29,513 nt of DNA from a virus: positions 1 to 29,513 of the IMG/VR virus record IMGVR_UViG_3300046010_002935. One strand, written 5' to 3'. The translations under genes were made by a program, and so were the position numbers. Below are positions 23,170-28,834 of this stretch, one piece after another. The notes under the pieces are model-generated. The model was not told the origin of the DNA, ran no database searches, and saw only the letters and a list, made by a program, of their open reading frames with translations. Each line of letters opens with the position of its first letter. The stretch's first letter is position 1.

Positions 23170-23275
23170 TTTTTGGGCTGGGCAGCGCCCGTAAGCTGCC
23201 ACGTTCGACCCGGGATGCATCCGGGGATCCAGGGGCGCGACTGGTCAACGCGCAGAACTTCAACAGACCCAACGA
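23170..23275 (+). promoter_or_regulatory. Gap with an 18-base near-perfect dyad, possible operator
   Basis: The 106 bases hold CCCGGGATGCATCCGGGG (23209-23226). It is symmetric in 16 of 18 positions, with GGATGCATCC at its centre. A GGCAGC/GCTGCC pair (23181-23186, 23195-23200) lies nearby. No -35/-10 pair stands out. The gene after it starts at 23276 with the leader CAACAGACCCAACGA. Confidence 0.35.
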
Positions 23276-23620
23276 ATGAATCTCACAAACCTCATTTCCG
23301 CGCTCATCATTGTCGAGTCGTCCGGCCGGGACAACGCGGTCGGGGACGGCGGCCGCGCACTCGGCCCGCTCCAGATCCACCGCGCCGTCGTGGTGGACGT
23401 GAACCGATTCACCGGATCCTCCTACCGCTGGGAGTCGATGACCAACCGAGCGCAGGCCCGGGCCGTCTGCGAGGCTTACCTTCGGCACTACGGCAAAGGA
23501 TGCACCACCGAGCAACTCGCCCGCCGCTGGAACGGTGGCCCCCAGGGCGACCGAAAGTCCGCGACGCTGCCCTACTGGCGCAAGGTCGAGGCCGCACTCC
23601 GAAAGGTGGAGGCAAAGTGA
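23276..23620 (+). CDS. Lytic transglycosylase/lysozyme-like enzyme, candidate endolysin
   Basis: It has 114 residues. Glu14 in ALIIVESSGRDNAVG is in the position of the catalytic Glu of SLT-type transglycosylases. GRALGPLQIH corresponds to the S-x-G-L-M-Q-I motif, and LARRWNGGPQG to the Y-N-A-G motif. The middle (AVCEAYLRHYG) is like the family helix. It should cleave peptidoglycan between MurNAc and GlcNAc. It has no signal peptide or wall-binding domain, so release would need the membrane proteins near 6543-6889. It lies about 16 kb from those, amid recombination and small accessory genes. Confidence 0.78.
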   Translation: MNLTNLISALIIVESSGRDNAVGDGGRALGPLQIHRAVVVDVNRFTGSSYRWESMTNRAQARAVCEAYLRHYGKGCTTEQLARRWNGGPQGDRKSATLPYWRKVEAALRKVEAK

Positions 23621-23760
23621 AAAAGACGCTTCTCCGGCTCCGCGGGATCGAAGCCGAGCATCTCACCCGCGAAGACGCGGGCGAAGTGTTCCGCGCCGCC
23701 CGCCGGCATCGGCTCATCAACAATCTCAGCCCATGGAAACGAAAACCGAAAACCAAATGA
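23617..23760 (+). CDS. 47-aa basic protein
   Basis: GTG 23617 overlaps the previous TGA and has a purine-rich SD (AAAGGTGGAGG). The sequence MKKTLLRLRGIEAEHL, followed by an acidic helix (TREDAGEVFRAARRHR) and a very basic tail (WKRKPKTK), has no known family match that I recognise. No hydrophobic segment is present, so it is soluble, perhaps nucleic-acid-binding. The next gene starts at ATG 23757, overlapping its stop by four bases. Confidence 0.5.
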   Translation: MKKTLLRLRGIEAEHLTREDAGEVFRAARRHRLINNLSPWKRKPKTK

Positions 23761-24023
23761 CACCACACAACGACGGCGGCACCGCATTCCCGACGATGCC
23801 GACCGCGACCACCGATGGAAAAATGACAGACGGTCAACGAGTGCTGACCCACTACGGGTCCACGCCTGGCATGACTCTCCGCGCATGGCTCGCCGGCCAG
23901 GCTCTCATGGGCTGGGCAGCCGGACGCAATCGGTCGATGTGTGAATCCGACGCCGACAAGGTGGCCGACGCTTGCGTGGCCTACTCCGACGCGCTGATCC
24001 GAAAGCTGGAGGTGAAGCCGTGA
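23757..24023 (+). CDS. 88-aa conserved small phage protein
   Basis: ATG 23757 sits after the leader GAAAACCGAAAACCAA; an in-frame ATG at 23733 is possible. The product has GMTLRAWLAGQALMGWAAGR and then DACVAYSDALIRKLE, a pattern (M-S/T-L-R-x-x-x-A-x-x-A-L...YADAM) seen in many small phage proteins of unknown function. The final codons plus GTGAGC overlap the start of the next gene, giving the SD GGAGG. It is the first gene of the run with the stop/start cassette. Confidence 0.62.
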   Translation: MTPHNDGGTAFPTMPTATTDGKMTDGQRVLTHYGSTPGMTLRAWLAGQALMGWAAGRNRSMCESDADKVADACVAYSDALIRKLEVKP

Positions 24024-24211
24024 GCGCAACCATTCCGCGCTGCCGTTGGATTCTTACCCACGGTCACATCGTTGCCGAATGCGGCGCACCGGCCACGCAT
24101 CGTTGCCCTGAATCATGCGTGACGTTCTGTGACGATCACGCCGATGATTACTCGGACTGCTTCGGAGATGATTCGCTGATCGAATTACCAGCCAAGGAGG
24201 CCAAGCCGTGA
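24020..24211 (+). CDS. 63-aa cysteine-rich, zinc-type small protein
   Basis: GTG 24020 (MSATIPRCRWILTHGHIVAE) overlaps the preceding TGA. Cysteines at about 8, 21, 29, 33, 37 and 47 with nearby His (THRCPESCVTFCDDHADD) look like a small zinc-binding knuckle. The C-terminus AKEAKP is coded by the repeated 20-base junction that also supplies the SD of the next gene. The function is unknown. Small zinc proteins in phage early regions often bind DNA, RNA or host proteins. Confidence 0.58.
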   Translation: MSATIPRCRWILTHGHIVAECGAPATHRCPESCVTFCDDHADDYSDCFGDDSLIELPAKEAKP

Positions 24212-24624
24212 GCCATACACCGAGGACGGATGACAAGGACTGGTCGTTCCATTTGCTCTTCGTTGAAGCGCAGAAGATGGAACGCGAACTCAACGCTGCC
24301 AACGAGCGCATCGAAGCTCTTAACCGTGGCAACGCGAACGCCGAGCGGATCCTTTGCGAGCTGACTGGATGCGAGTCTGGGAGAGACGTTCCAGACTGGA
24401 TCGTGAAGAAGAACTGGGAGTTGACTGATCTTTCCAAGGCGTACTTGGAGCTAGTCCACAAGCATACGCTGACGGAAGACCGCATCAAGCGGCTGGAGGA
24501 GGCGGGGGATGCGATGCTGAACGCATGGTTGATGCCCGAAGACTCCATGGAGTATTGCGACTGGATTGCGTTGAGCGCAGACGCAAAAGCAAAGTGGTTC
24601 AAAGCCAAGGAGGCCAAGCCGTGA
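24208..24624 (+). CDS. TPRTD-module small coiled-coil protein, long form (138 aa)
   Basis: GTG 24208 is in the repeated junction. The modules in order are an N-terminal MSHTPRTD, then MERELNAANERIEALNRG (coiled coil), a unique middle with one CxxxxxC-like pair (LCELTGCESGRDVPDW), then DRIKRLEEAGDAMLNAW, and a C-terminal WFKAKEAKP. Shared modules with the genes at 24621, 25000 and 25296 show duplication and exchange. The DNA for DRIKRLEEAGDA is an exact 35-base repeat with 24753-24787. It is a short helical protein with no enzymatic motif. Proteins of the MSxTPRTD type occur in phages, but their function is unknown to me. Confidence 0.6.
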   Translation: MSHTPRTDDKDWSFHLLFVEAQKMERELNAANERIEALNRGNANAERILCELTGCESGRDVPDWIVKKNWELTDLSKAYLELVHKHTLTEDRIKRLEEAGDAMLNAWLMPEDSMEYCDWIALSADAKAKWFKAKEAKP

Positions 24625-24787
24625 GCGATACACCGAGGACGGATGCGGCGGAACTGGAAGCGAACATTGGAGTCACGCACTTCGATCATAAGGACTTGTC
24701 CGCTGCCTATCACTTCACCCGCCAACTGGAACGAGAACTCACAGCGGCCAACGACCGCATCAAGCGGCTGGAGGAGGCGGGGGATGC
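24478..24787 (+). repeat. Exact 35-base direct repeat inside two neighbouring genes
   Basis: Bases 24478-24512 and 24753-24787 are identical over 35 positions and code DRIKRLEEAGDA in both genes. Together with the 41-of-42 match at 24191-24232 and 24604-24645, this shows recent duplication or conversion between the 24208 and 24621 genes. Confidence 0.9.
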
Positions 24788-24854
24788 ACTCGCCAACAAT
24801 CACAATCCGTTTACGTTTATCGACTGGCACAAAGCCAAGGAGGCCAAGCCGTGA
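24621..24854 (+). CDS. TPRTD-module small coiled-coil protein, compact form (77 aa)
   Basis: GTG 24621 begins MSDTPRTDAAELEANIG, followed by FTRQLERELTAANDRIKRLE, EAGDALANN and WHKAKEAKP. The first 42 bases from the junction (24604-24645) match 24191-24232 at 41 of 42 positions. It looks like a minimal copy of the gene at 24208 with the middle removed. A heptad-like coiled coil (about 30-56) suggests self-association or binding to another helical protein. The function is unknown. It shares the SD-containing junction at both ends. Confidence 0.6.
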   Translation: MSDTPRTDAAELEANIGVTHFDHKDLSAAYHFTRQLERELTAANDRIKRLEEAGDALANNHNPFTFIDWHKAKEAKP

Positions 24855-25003
24855 GCGTCTTTGCCACACTCGGGATCATCATCCTGCTGACGTTCGCCGC
24901 ACTGGCATTCGGCCTGTTGATCGTCCTGGTCGTGCTGATCCAAGAGATTGGCCCACTGGTGAGATGGTTGGGAAAACTGAAAAGGAAGGAGGCCAAGCCG
25001 TGA
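24851..25003 (+). CDS. 50-aa single-span membrane protein with KEAKP end
   Basis: GTG 24851 gives MSVFATLGII then a long hydrophobic helix at about 5-31 (LLTFAALAFGLLIVLVVLI) and a basic end (WLGKLKRKEAKP). It lacks the TPRTD and coiled-coil modules, but is inserted between two junction repeats, so it shares only its ends with its neighbours. A single-pass membrane protein at this place might be a superinfection or host-envelope factor. A second holin is possible but not supported by context. Confidence 0.6.
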   Translation: MSVFATLGIIILLTFAALAFGLLIVLVVLIQEIGPLVRWLGKLKRKEAKP

Positions 25004-25299
25004 GCAACATCAATGACGTATTCGGAAGACCAATGTTTGAAAAGCAGATGAACCCTCAACACGAAGCGCACGAACGCCTTTGCAAGTCCATCGGAGATAT
25101 GGCGAAGGAGAACGAGGCTCTCAAGCAGCACGTTTCTGAGCTTGAAAACCGTCTCCGCGCTCTGTGGGACAAGCTCGAAGGTGAGAGAAAGCATTACATG
25201 GAGAGGATCGAAAAACTCGAAGAAGCTGGTGATGCGATGGCTGAACGCTGCGAGGTAGACATCGAGAACTGGTACAGAACAAAGGAGGGGAAGCTGTGA
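25000..25299 (+). CDS. Coiled-coil small protein of the shuffled family (99 aa)
   Basis: GTG 25000 (MSNINDVFGRPMFEKQMN) starts after the fourth junction repeat. Residues about 25-75 are strongly helical (ENEALKQHVSELENRLRALW), then RIEKLEEAGDAMAERC and a C-terminal WYRTKEGKL. It keeps the RIxxLEEAGDAM module and a diverged version of the W-x-x-K-E-x-K end, but not TPRTD. The DNA of the shared module has drifted, so this copy is older than the 24208/24621 pair. The function is unknown. Confidence 0.6.
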   Translation: MSNINDVFGRPMFEKQMNPQHEAHERLCKSIGDMAKENEALKQHVSELENRLRALWDKLEGERKHYMERIEKLEEAGDAMAERCEVDIENWYRTKEGKL

Positions 25300-25466
25300 A
25301 CCATATTGTTGCCTCCAACAAAAAGGTCAGCAAAACCCCGCGCACAGACCGGCAGCCGTTCATCACGGTTGCGTTTCAGCGGTTCTTGAAGATCGGCTTC
25401 GCTCGACAACTGGAACGCCAGCTTGCCGCTGCCAACAAGCGGATCAAGGAACTGGAGAAAAGATGA
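25296..25466 (+). CDS. 56-aa TPRTD-module protein, end of the array
   Basis: GTG 25296 overlaps the previous stop. An N-terminal extension (MNHIVASNKKVSK) precedes TPRTDRQPF, then a short basic hydrophobic segment and ARQLERQLAAANKRIKELEK. So it has modules A (TPRTD) and B (ERxLxAANxRIK) but lacks the EAGDA and KEAKP parts, and its stop overlaps the next ATG (AGATGA). It closes the array. The missing C-terminal module may reflect a deletion or a different junction. Confidence 0.55.
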   Translation: MNHIVASNKKVSKTPRTDRQPFITVAFQRFLKIGFARQLERQLAAANKRIKELEKR

Positions 25467-25675
25467 ACAACCCCATCGACCCCGTCGCATTCGTCTTCAA
25501 GCACCGGAAGACCGGCGAAGTCATGGTCACATCTGGAAGTGGACCGGATTACTGGTACAAAAAGGATTGGGAACACACCGCCAGCATCAACGCCTGTTTG
25601 GCCATCCATTACCTCATCAACGCCAAACCGAAGGAGCGGAACCGATATTTGAGGTCACTGACCGAGAAGGTATGA
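25463..25675 (+). CDS. 70-aa hypothetical protein
   Basis: ATG 25463 overlaps the previous TGA by four bases. The sequence MNNPIDPVAFVFKHRKTGEV is followed by WYKKDWEHTASINACLAIHY. This pattern, with W-x-H-T-A-S-I-N-A-C, is seen in small phage proteins of unknown function. It is basic and soluble. It may belong to the same group of host-interaction genes as the array upstream, but lacks their modules. It ends in an ATGA overlap with the next gene. Confidence 0.6.
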   Translation: MNNPIDPVAFVFKHRKTGEVMVTSGSGPDYWYKKDWEHTASINACLAIHYLINAKPKERNRYLRSLTEKV

Positions 25676-25896
25676 AACTGCGACCGATCAAGTGGGTCCA
25701 CGGACCAGAGAACGAGCCGATCTTTTCCGAGACTGTGACGGACATCGAAATCGTCGATGAAGTCGGAGGCGAGTTCGTCGAGGTCCAACAGCACCATGAT
25801 GGCTACGGCAAGATCGGTATTACACCCGAGGAATGGCCAACACTCCGACGGGCTATCAACAAAGCGATCAATCAATGCATGGAGTCGAAACAATGA
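25672..25896 (+). CDS. 74-aa hypothetical protein
   Basis: ATG 25672 is within the upstream TGA overlap. The product is MKLRPIKWVHGPENEPIFSE, then an acidic strand region (VTDIEIVDEVGGEFVEVQ) and an ITPEEWPTLRRAINKAINQC helix. It is soluble, with one Cys near the end. I recognise no family. It has overlapping stop/start junctions at both ends, so it is likely co-translated with the zinc-type gene that follows. A role in early takeover is possible but unproved. Confidence 0.58.
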   Translation: MKLRPIKWVHGPENEPIFSETVTDIEIVDEVGGEFVEVQQHHDGYGKIGITPEEWPTLRRAINKAINQCMESKQ

Positions 25897-26108
25897 AACG
25901 ATGGAACAAAAAAGCACGGCCGCTTCTGGCCGGGACAAAATACGGCAACATCATCAAAGTATGGTGTCCGTATTGCAAAACACATCACATGCACGGATGG
26001 GACAAAAATGCACCAGATTCAGACGCGAGCCACAGGGTAGCTCACTGCCTCCCCGGAAGCCCGCTTCGTGAATCCGGTTACTTCATCACCGTCGAACCAA
26101 ATCAGTAA
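25893..26108 (+). CDS. 71-aa Cys/His small protein (WCPxC...HRVAHC type)
   Basis: ATG 25893 is in an ATGA overlap. The product has VWCPYCKTHHMHGW, then HRVAHCLPGSPLRESGYFIT. CxxC plus HxxxHC-like residues form a likely zinc site. This WCPxC-x-x-x-H-x-H-G...HRVAHC...GY pattern is found in many phages and bacteria, with no established function known to me. It is basic at its N-terminus (KRWNKKARP), which would suit nucleic-acid binding. A two-base gap separates it from the helix-turn-helix gene. Confidence 0.65.
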   Translation: MKRWNKKARPLLAGTKYGNIIKVWCPYCKTHHMHGWDKNAPDSDASHRVAHCLPGSPLRESGYFITVEPNQ

Positions 26109-26110
26109 GG

Positions 26111-26356
26111 ATGAAACCCATCCTCACCCAGGAACAGGTTGACCGGCTGATCGGCACGGCCAAGGCGCCCAAGCCCCGGAAGCCGCTGAGCCACGGCGTC
26201 CTGCTCCACCAACCGCTGCCGGACCACGTTGTCCTGGACGTACGGAAGCGCTGGGAAGCCGGTGAGCCGATCAGACAGATCGCCAACGACCACGGCATCA
26301 CCCGGGCAGCCGTGTCGCTGATCGGGTCCAGGCAACGACGGCGGGACGTCGTTTGA
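26111..26356 (+). CDS. Helix-turn-helix DNA-binding protein
   Basis: It has 81 residues. The N-terminal half is Pro/Lys-rich (AKAPKPRKPLSHG). Residues 38-75 (PDHVVLDVRKRWEAGEP, then IRQIANDHGITRAAVSLIGS) form a resolvase/Hin-like helix-turn-helix, with the second helix TRAAVSLIGSR as the likely recognition helix. It could regulate the next operon, whose leader (26357-26541) holds a TTGACA and small dyads, or act at a replication site. There is no catalytic domain, so it is a regulator or accessory factor, not an integrase. Confidence 0.65.
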   Translation: MKPILTQEQVDRLIGTAKAPKPRKPLSHGVLLHQPLPDHVVLDVRKRWEAGEPIRQIANDHGITRAAVSLIGSRQRRRDVV

Positions 26357-26541
26357 CAAATCAGCAAATCGACCGCACACTCACCACGTCGTTGACCACG
26401 ACAACGGGCCTGAGAACCCGAAACAGACATGCAACCAGAAATCCCAATCCAGCCATCGGCGGAGGCTTCCCGGCAGCGCAACGCGTCGGTCCTGTGCCAA
26501 TTCTCAGCCGTCGGTGGTTGGATTGGGGATTCAGGAACCCC
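26357..26541 (+). promoter_or_regulatory. Leader of the replication operon with a TTGACA and dyads
   Basis: A consensus TTGACA (26353-26358) overlaps the stop of the HTH gene, but the matching -10 (CACACT, 17 bases later) is weak. A CGTTG/CAACG inverted pair (26390-26394 and 26402-26406) and a CGGG/CCCG pair follow. The sequence ACGTCGTTTGAC at the start is repeated as ACGTCGTTGAC around 26386. It also contains a possible 38-codon ORF, listed separately. Confidence 0.35.
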
Positions 26542-26545
26542 ATGA
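26429..26545 (+). CDS. Possible 38-aa leader ORF
   Basis: ATG 26429 follows the leader ACCCGAAACAGAC and the frame stops at TGA 26543, in an ATGA overlap with the initiator gene. The sequence (MQPEIPIQPSAEASRQ...) is not recognised. Overlap with the next start and the A/C-rich leader favour translation, perhaps as a coupling leader, but the short length makes chance occurrence quite possible. Confidence 0.3.
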   Translation: MQPEIPIQPSAEASRQRNASVLCQFSAVGGWIGDSGTP

Positions 26546-27351
26546 CAGACAATTCAACCAACACCAAACGCAAGGCGCCCGCCTTCCAGTTCTACGCCGA
26601 CAATTTTCTGGCCGGGACTGCTGACATGACGGCCGAGGAAGTTGGCGGGTACGTCAGACTGCTATGCCACCAATGGACCAAGGGTGGAATCCCGAACGAT
26701 GAAGACCGTGCCGGTCGCATGGCAGGCCTAATGGGGTCGCCATCGCTTCGCTATGTTCTCGCCAAGTTCTCGCCATGCGATGACGGAATGCTTCGGAACG
26801 AGAGAATGGAGCGCATTAGGTCGGAATCCGAGGCTCACAAGGCCAAACAGTCAGCATCCGGTCGAAAAGGAGCCGAAAAACGATGGTCTAAATGGCTGAA
26901 TGATGGCGACCCTAATGGCGACCCTAATGGGGTTGCTATGGCGACCCCAATAGCGAACGAATGGCCAAATGATAGCTCTCCATCTCCATCTCCTTCTCCT
27001 AGTAATACTCTAAATCTAAAGAACCCCCATACCCCCTTGAAAGGGGGCGAAGAGTTCGAGCAGCTTCGAGCCAGAATCGGCGGATGGTTCAATCGCAGGG
27101 AATCCACGGTCTGGACCTCGAAGGAGATCAAAGCCCTCAAAGCCGTCCTGACACTCAAGACACCGCCCGAGGACATCGACGCTCTGGAAACCCGCTATCT
27201 GTCCGGCAACCCATACCTGCGACGCGACATCCTGACGTTGCTCAACAACTGGAACACCGAGATCGACCGAGCAAAAAGCAAAGTCGTCGATTCCCCCGCC
27301 AAACCCGACGACAAATGGCGTCCTGACATGGACATCGCCAATTACATGTAA
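26542..27351 (+). CDS. DUF1376-type replication initiation protein
   Basis: ATG 26542 gives 269 residues. An upstream TTG in the same frame lies in non-coding leader and is rejected. Residues about 12-95 (FQFYADNFLAGTADMTAEEV, then GGYVRLLCHQWTKGGIPNDE) are the DUF1376 domain of phage initiators and YdaU-like proteins. A basic patch (ASGRKGAEKRWSK) and a low-complexity linker (GDPNGDPNG..SPSPSPSPS) follow. The C-terminal part (KEIKALKAVL, NPYLRRDILTLLNNW) is helical. Like lambda O, it is followed by the helicase gene. The linker DNA holds repeats that may be the origin. Confidence 0.75.
   Translation: MTDNSTNTKRKAPAFQFYADNFLAGTADMTAEEVGGYVRLLCHQWTKGGIPNDEDRAGRMAGLMGSPSLRYVLAKFSPCDDGMLRNERMERIRSESEAHKAKQSASGRKGAEKRWSKWLNDGDPNGDPNGVAMATPIANEWPNDSSPSPSPSPSNTLNLKNPHTPLKGGEEFEQLRARIGGWFNRRESTVWTSKEIKALKAVLTLKTPPEDIDALETRYLSGNPYLRRDILTLLNNWNTEIDRAKSKVVDSPAKPDDKWRPDMDIANYM
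26903..27047 (+). other. Candidate replication origin within the initiator gene
   Basis: Two adjacent copies of the 12-base unit ATGGCGACCCTA (26903-26914, 26915-26926) and a diverged third (26938-26950) are followed by a pyrimidine-rich tract (26976-27000), an AT-rich stretch (27001-27023) and a perfect hairpin CCCCCTT/AAGGGGG (27032-27038, 27041-27047). Iterons, AT-rich unwinding DNA and location inside an initiator gene are the layout of lambdoid origins. Function is inference. Confidence 0.5.
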
Positions 27352-28649
27352 TGGACCCATTCTTCGCAGAAAACGACGAATACGGCCTGTTGGGTGCCTG
27401 CATGGCCGGCGGTCACGACGTCTGCCATGAAGCCTTCGCGGCAGTTCCGAGCCATGCTCTCCAAGTCGATGCGCTTCGGGACATCTATGACCTCCTGAAA
27501 GGCTTGGTTGCCGCCAACCAGCCCGTTGGCATCACCGACGTGGCCAAGGCCTGGGCGAAGTCCATGCCGGCCATCCCGGTCCCATTCGAGGCCATCAACC
27601 GCTGCGACGAACTCTGCCCCAGCCCGGCCAATCACCCGGAGTTTGCCAAAGCCGTCCTGGACGCCCATCACAGGCGGCAGCTAAGGCTTACTGGAGACCG
27701 TTTGATCCGCGAGTCCGCTGTCCTGACCCTCGGAGTCGATCAAATCGTCTCCAATGCGGAGGCAGGGCTCACCGTCGAGGCCTCAAAAGAGGAGATCCGA
27801 TCCTCCAAGTCGGTCGTCACCGGTTTTATCGACGCCACACAGGCAAGATTTGCCCGCAAGGGAGAGCTGTCGGGCATCACGTCCGGGTTTCCCAGGCTTG
27901 ACCGAATGACCGATGGATTTCAGCCCGGGGAACTGGCCATCATCGCAGCCCGACCATCTATCGGGAAGACGGCCATCGCCATCAGCATTGCCAAAAGCGC
28001 AGCCATCGACGCTCGGATCCCCACCATGTTCGTCTCACTGGAGATGTCGGACGAATCCATTGTGCGCCGCATGGTCTCCACCGTTGGGTCAATCCCGATG
28101 CACGACATCAAGACTGGGGAGCTCGACCAGGGCGGAATGCGATCCATGACCGCGGCCTCCGCCAAGATCGCCGCCAGCCCGATCCACTTCGCTTCCGGGT
28201 CCGGTGTCGCCAACATCGCCACGATCACCGCCCTGGTCCGTCGTGCCGTCCGCAAGTGGGGTGTCCGGTTGGTCTTGGTCGATTACCTCCAGAAGATCCA
28301 CGGCACCAAGACCGCCGAGAAGCGCACCTACGAAATCGCCGAGGTCAGCGGGAAGCTTAAGGCCGTCGCTGCGGACACCGGTGTCGCCTTGGTCGCGCTG
28401 GCCCAATTAAACCGGGAGAACGAAAAAGACAAAGCCCGTCCGCCAAGATTGACGGATCTTGCAGACTCCGGCCAAATTGAACGAGACGCCGACCTTGTTG
28501 CATTGTTGGACCGCAAACGCAATGAGCCTCGAGGAGACGCTGTTCTCGCCGTTGCCAAACAACGAGACGGTGAATGCGGTCTGGTCAATCTGTGGTACGA
28601 AGGAAAGTTCTGCCGGTTCACAGAAAACAATAACAACCAGATCGAATGA
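27351..28649 (+). CDS. DnaB-type replicative helicase
   Basis: It has 432 residues. ATG 27351 shares a base with the initiator stop. Residues about 8-110 fit the DnaB N-terminal domain. The RecA-like core has Walker A at 200-207 (ARPSIGKT), FVSLEMS with catalytic Glu231, Walker B at 307-314 (LVLVDYLQ), AQLNRENEKD and SGQIERDADLVALLDRKR. These are DnaB signatures. It unwinds the fork in a 5'-3' direction as a hexamer, loaded by the upstream initiator or a host factor. The end (RFTENNNNQIE) is short and polar. Length is near the family norm. Confidence 0.9.
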   Translation: MDPFFAENDEYGLLGACMAGGHDVCHEAFAAVPSHALQVDALRDIYDLLKGLVAANQPVGITDVAKAWAKSMPAIPVPFEAINRCDELCPSPANHPEFAKAVLDAHHRRQLRLTGDRLIRESAVLTLGVDQIVSNAEAGLTVEASKEEIRSSKSVVTGFIDATQARFARKGELSGITSGFPRLDRMTDGFQPGELAIIAARPSIGKTAIAISIAKSAAIDARIPTMFVSLEMSDESIVRRMVSTVGSIPMHDIKTGELDQGGMRSMTAASAKIAASPIHFASGSGVANIATITALVRRAVRKWGVRLVLVDYLQKIHGTKTAEKRTYEIAEVSGKLKAVAADTGVALVALAQLNRENEKDKARPPRLTDLADSGQIERDADLVALLDRKRNEPRGDAVLAVAKQRDGECGLVNLWYEGKFCRFTENNNNQIE

Positions 28650-28834
28650 CAAAAGACGAAGCACTCAAACACGCTGAACGTGTCAACATAGCCAGACAAC
28701 GGTTCAATGACTGGCATGAAAAGAACTACGGCACAACAGACCCAAACAACCGAGCCGCCGTCAACCTGATGCTGGCCCGATGGTCTGCATGGCTCGCCGC
28801 TCTCAACCTCAACAACAACACCACACACAAATGA
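28646..28834 (+). CDS. 62-aa hypothetical protein between helicase and SSB
   Basis: ATG 28646 overlaps the helicase stop. The sequence (MTKDEALKHAERVNIARQRF) is helical and polar, ending in an Asn-rich tail (LNLNNNTTHK). The DNA for this tail (CAACAACAACACCACACACAA) doubles as the A/C-rich leader of the next gene. I recognise no family. It may help replication by its operon position. The tail may be shaped by that leader function rather than by protein need. Confidence 0.55.
   Translation: MTKDEALKHAERVNIARQRFNDWHEKNYGTTDPNNRAAVNLMLARWSAWLAALNLNNNTTHK

Larger units (their letters stand above)
24194..25005 (+). repeat. Four perfect copies of a 20-base stop/SD/start junction
   Basis: AAGGAGGCCAAGCCGTGAGC occurs at 24194-24213, 24607-24626, 24837-24856 and 24986-25005. 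Each copy codes the C-terminal KEAKP and stop of one gene while carrying the SD AAGGAGG, 7 bases before the GTG start of the next gene. A related version (GGAGGTGAAGCCGTGAGC) precedes the gene at 24020. The copies divide the region into exchangeable gene units. Confidence 0.9.

Noticed and set aside
24851-25003. 50-aa membrane protein as the main holin
   Set aside because: Single helix, embedded in the early small-ORF array with a strong coupled start; the two-helix proteins at 6543 and 6707 next to a lipoprotein are better candidates.
24191-25005. Regularly repeated sequence considered as a CRISPR-like array
   Set aside because: Spacing between copies is 413, 230 and 149 bases, each interval is a complete ORF, and the repeat has coding and SD roles.
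26111-26356. HTH protein considered as a fragment of a recombinase or integrase
   Set aside because: It has its own start and stop, is 81 residues with no catalytic Ser/Tyr domain before or after it, and no att-like repeats were seen.
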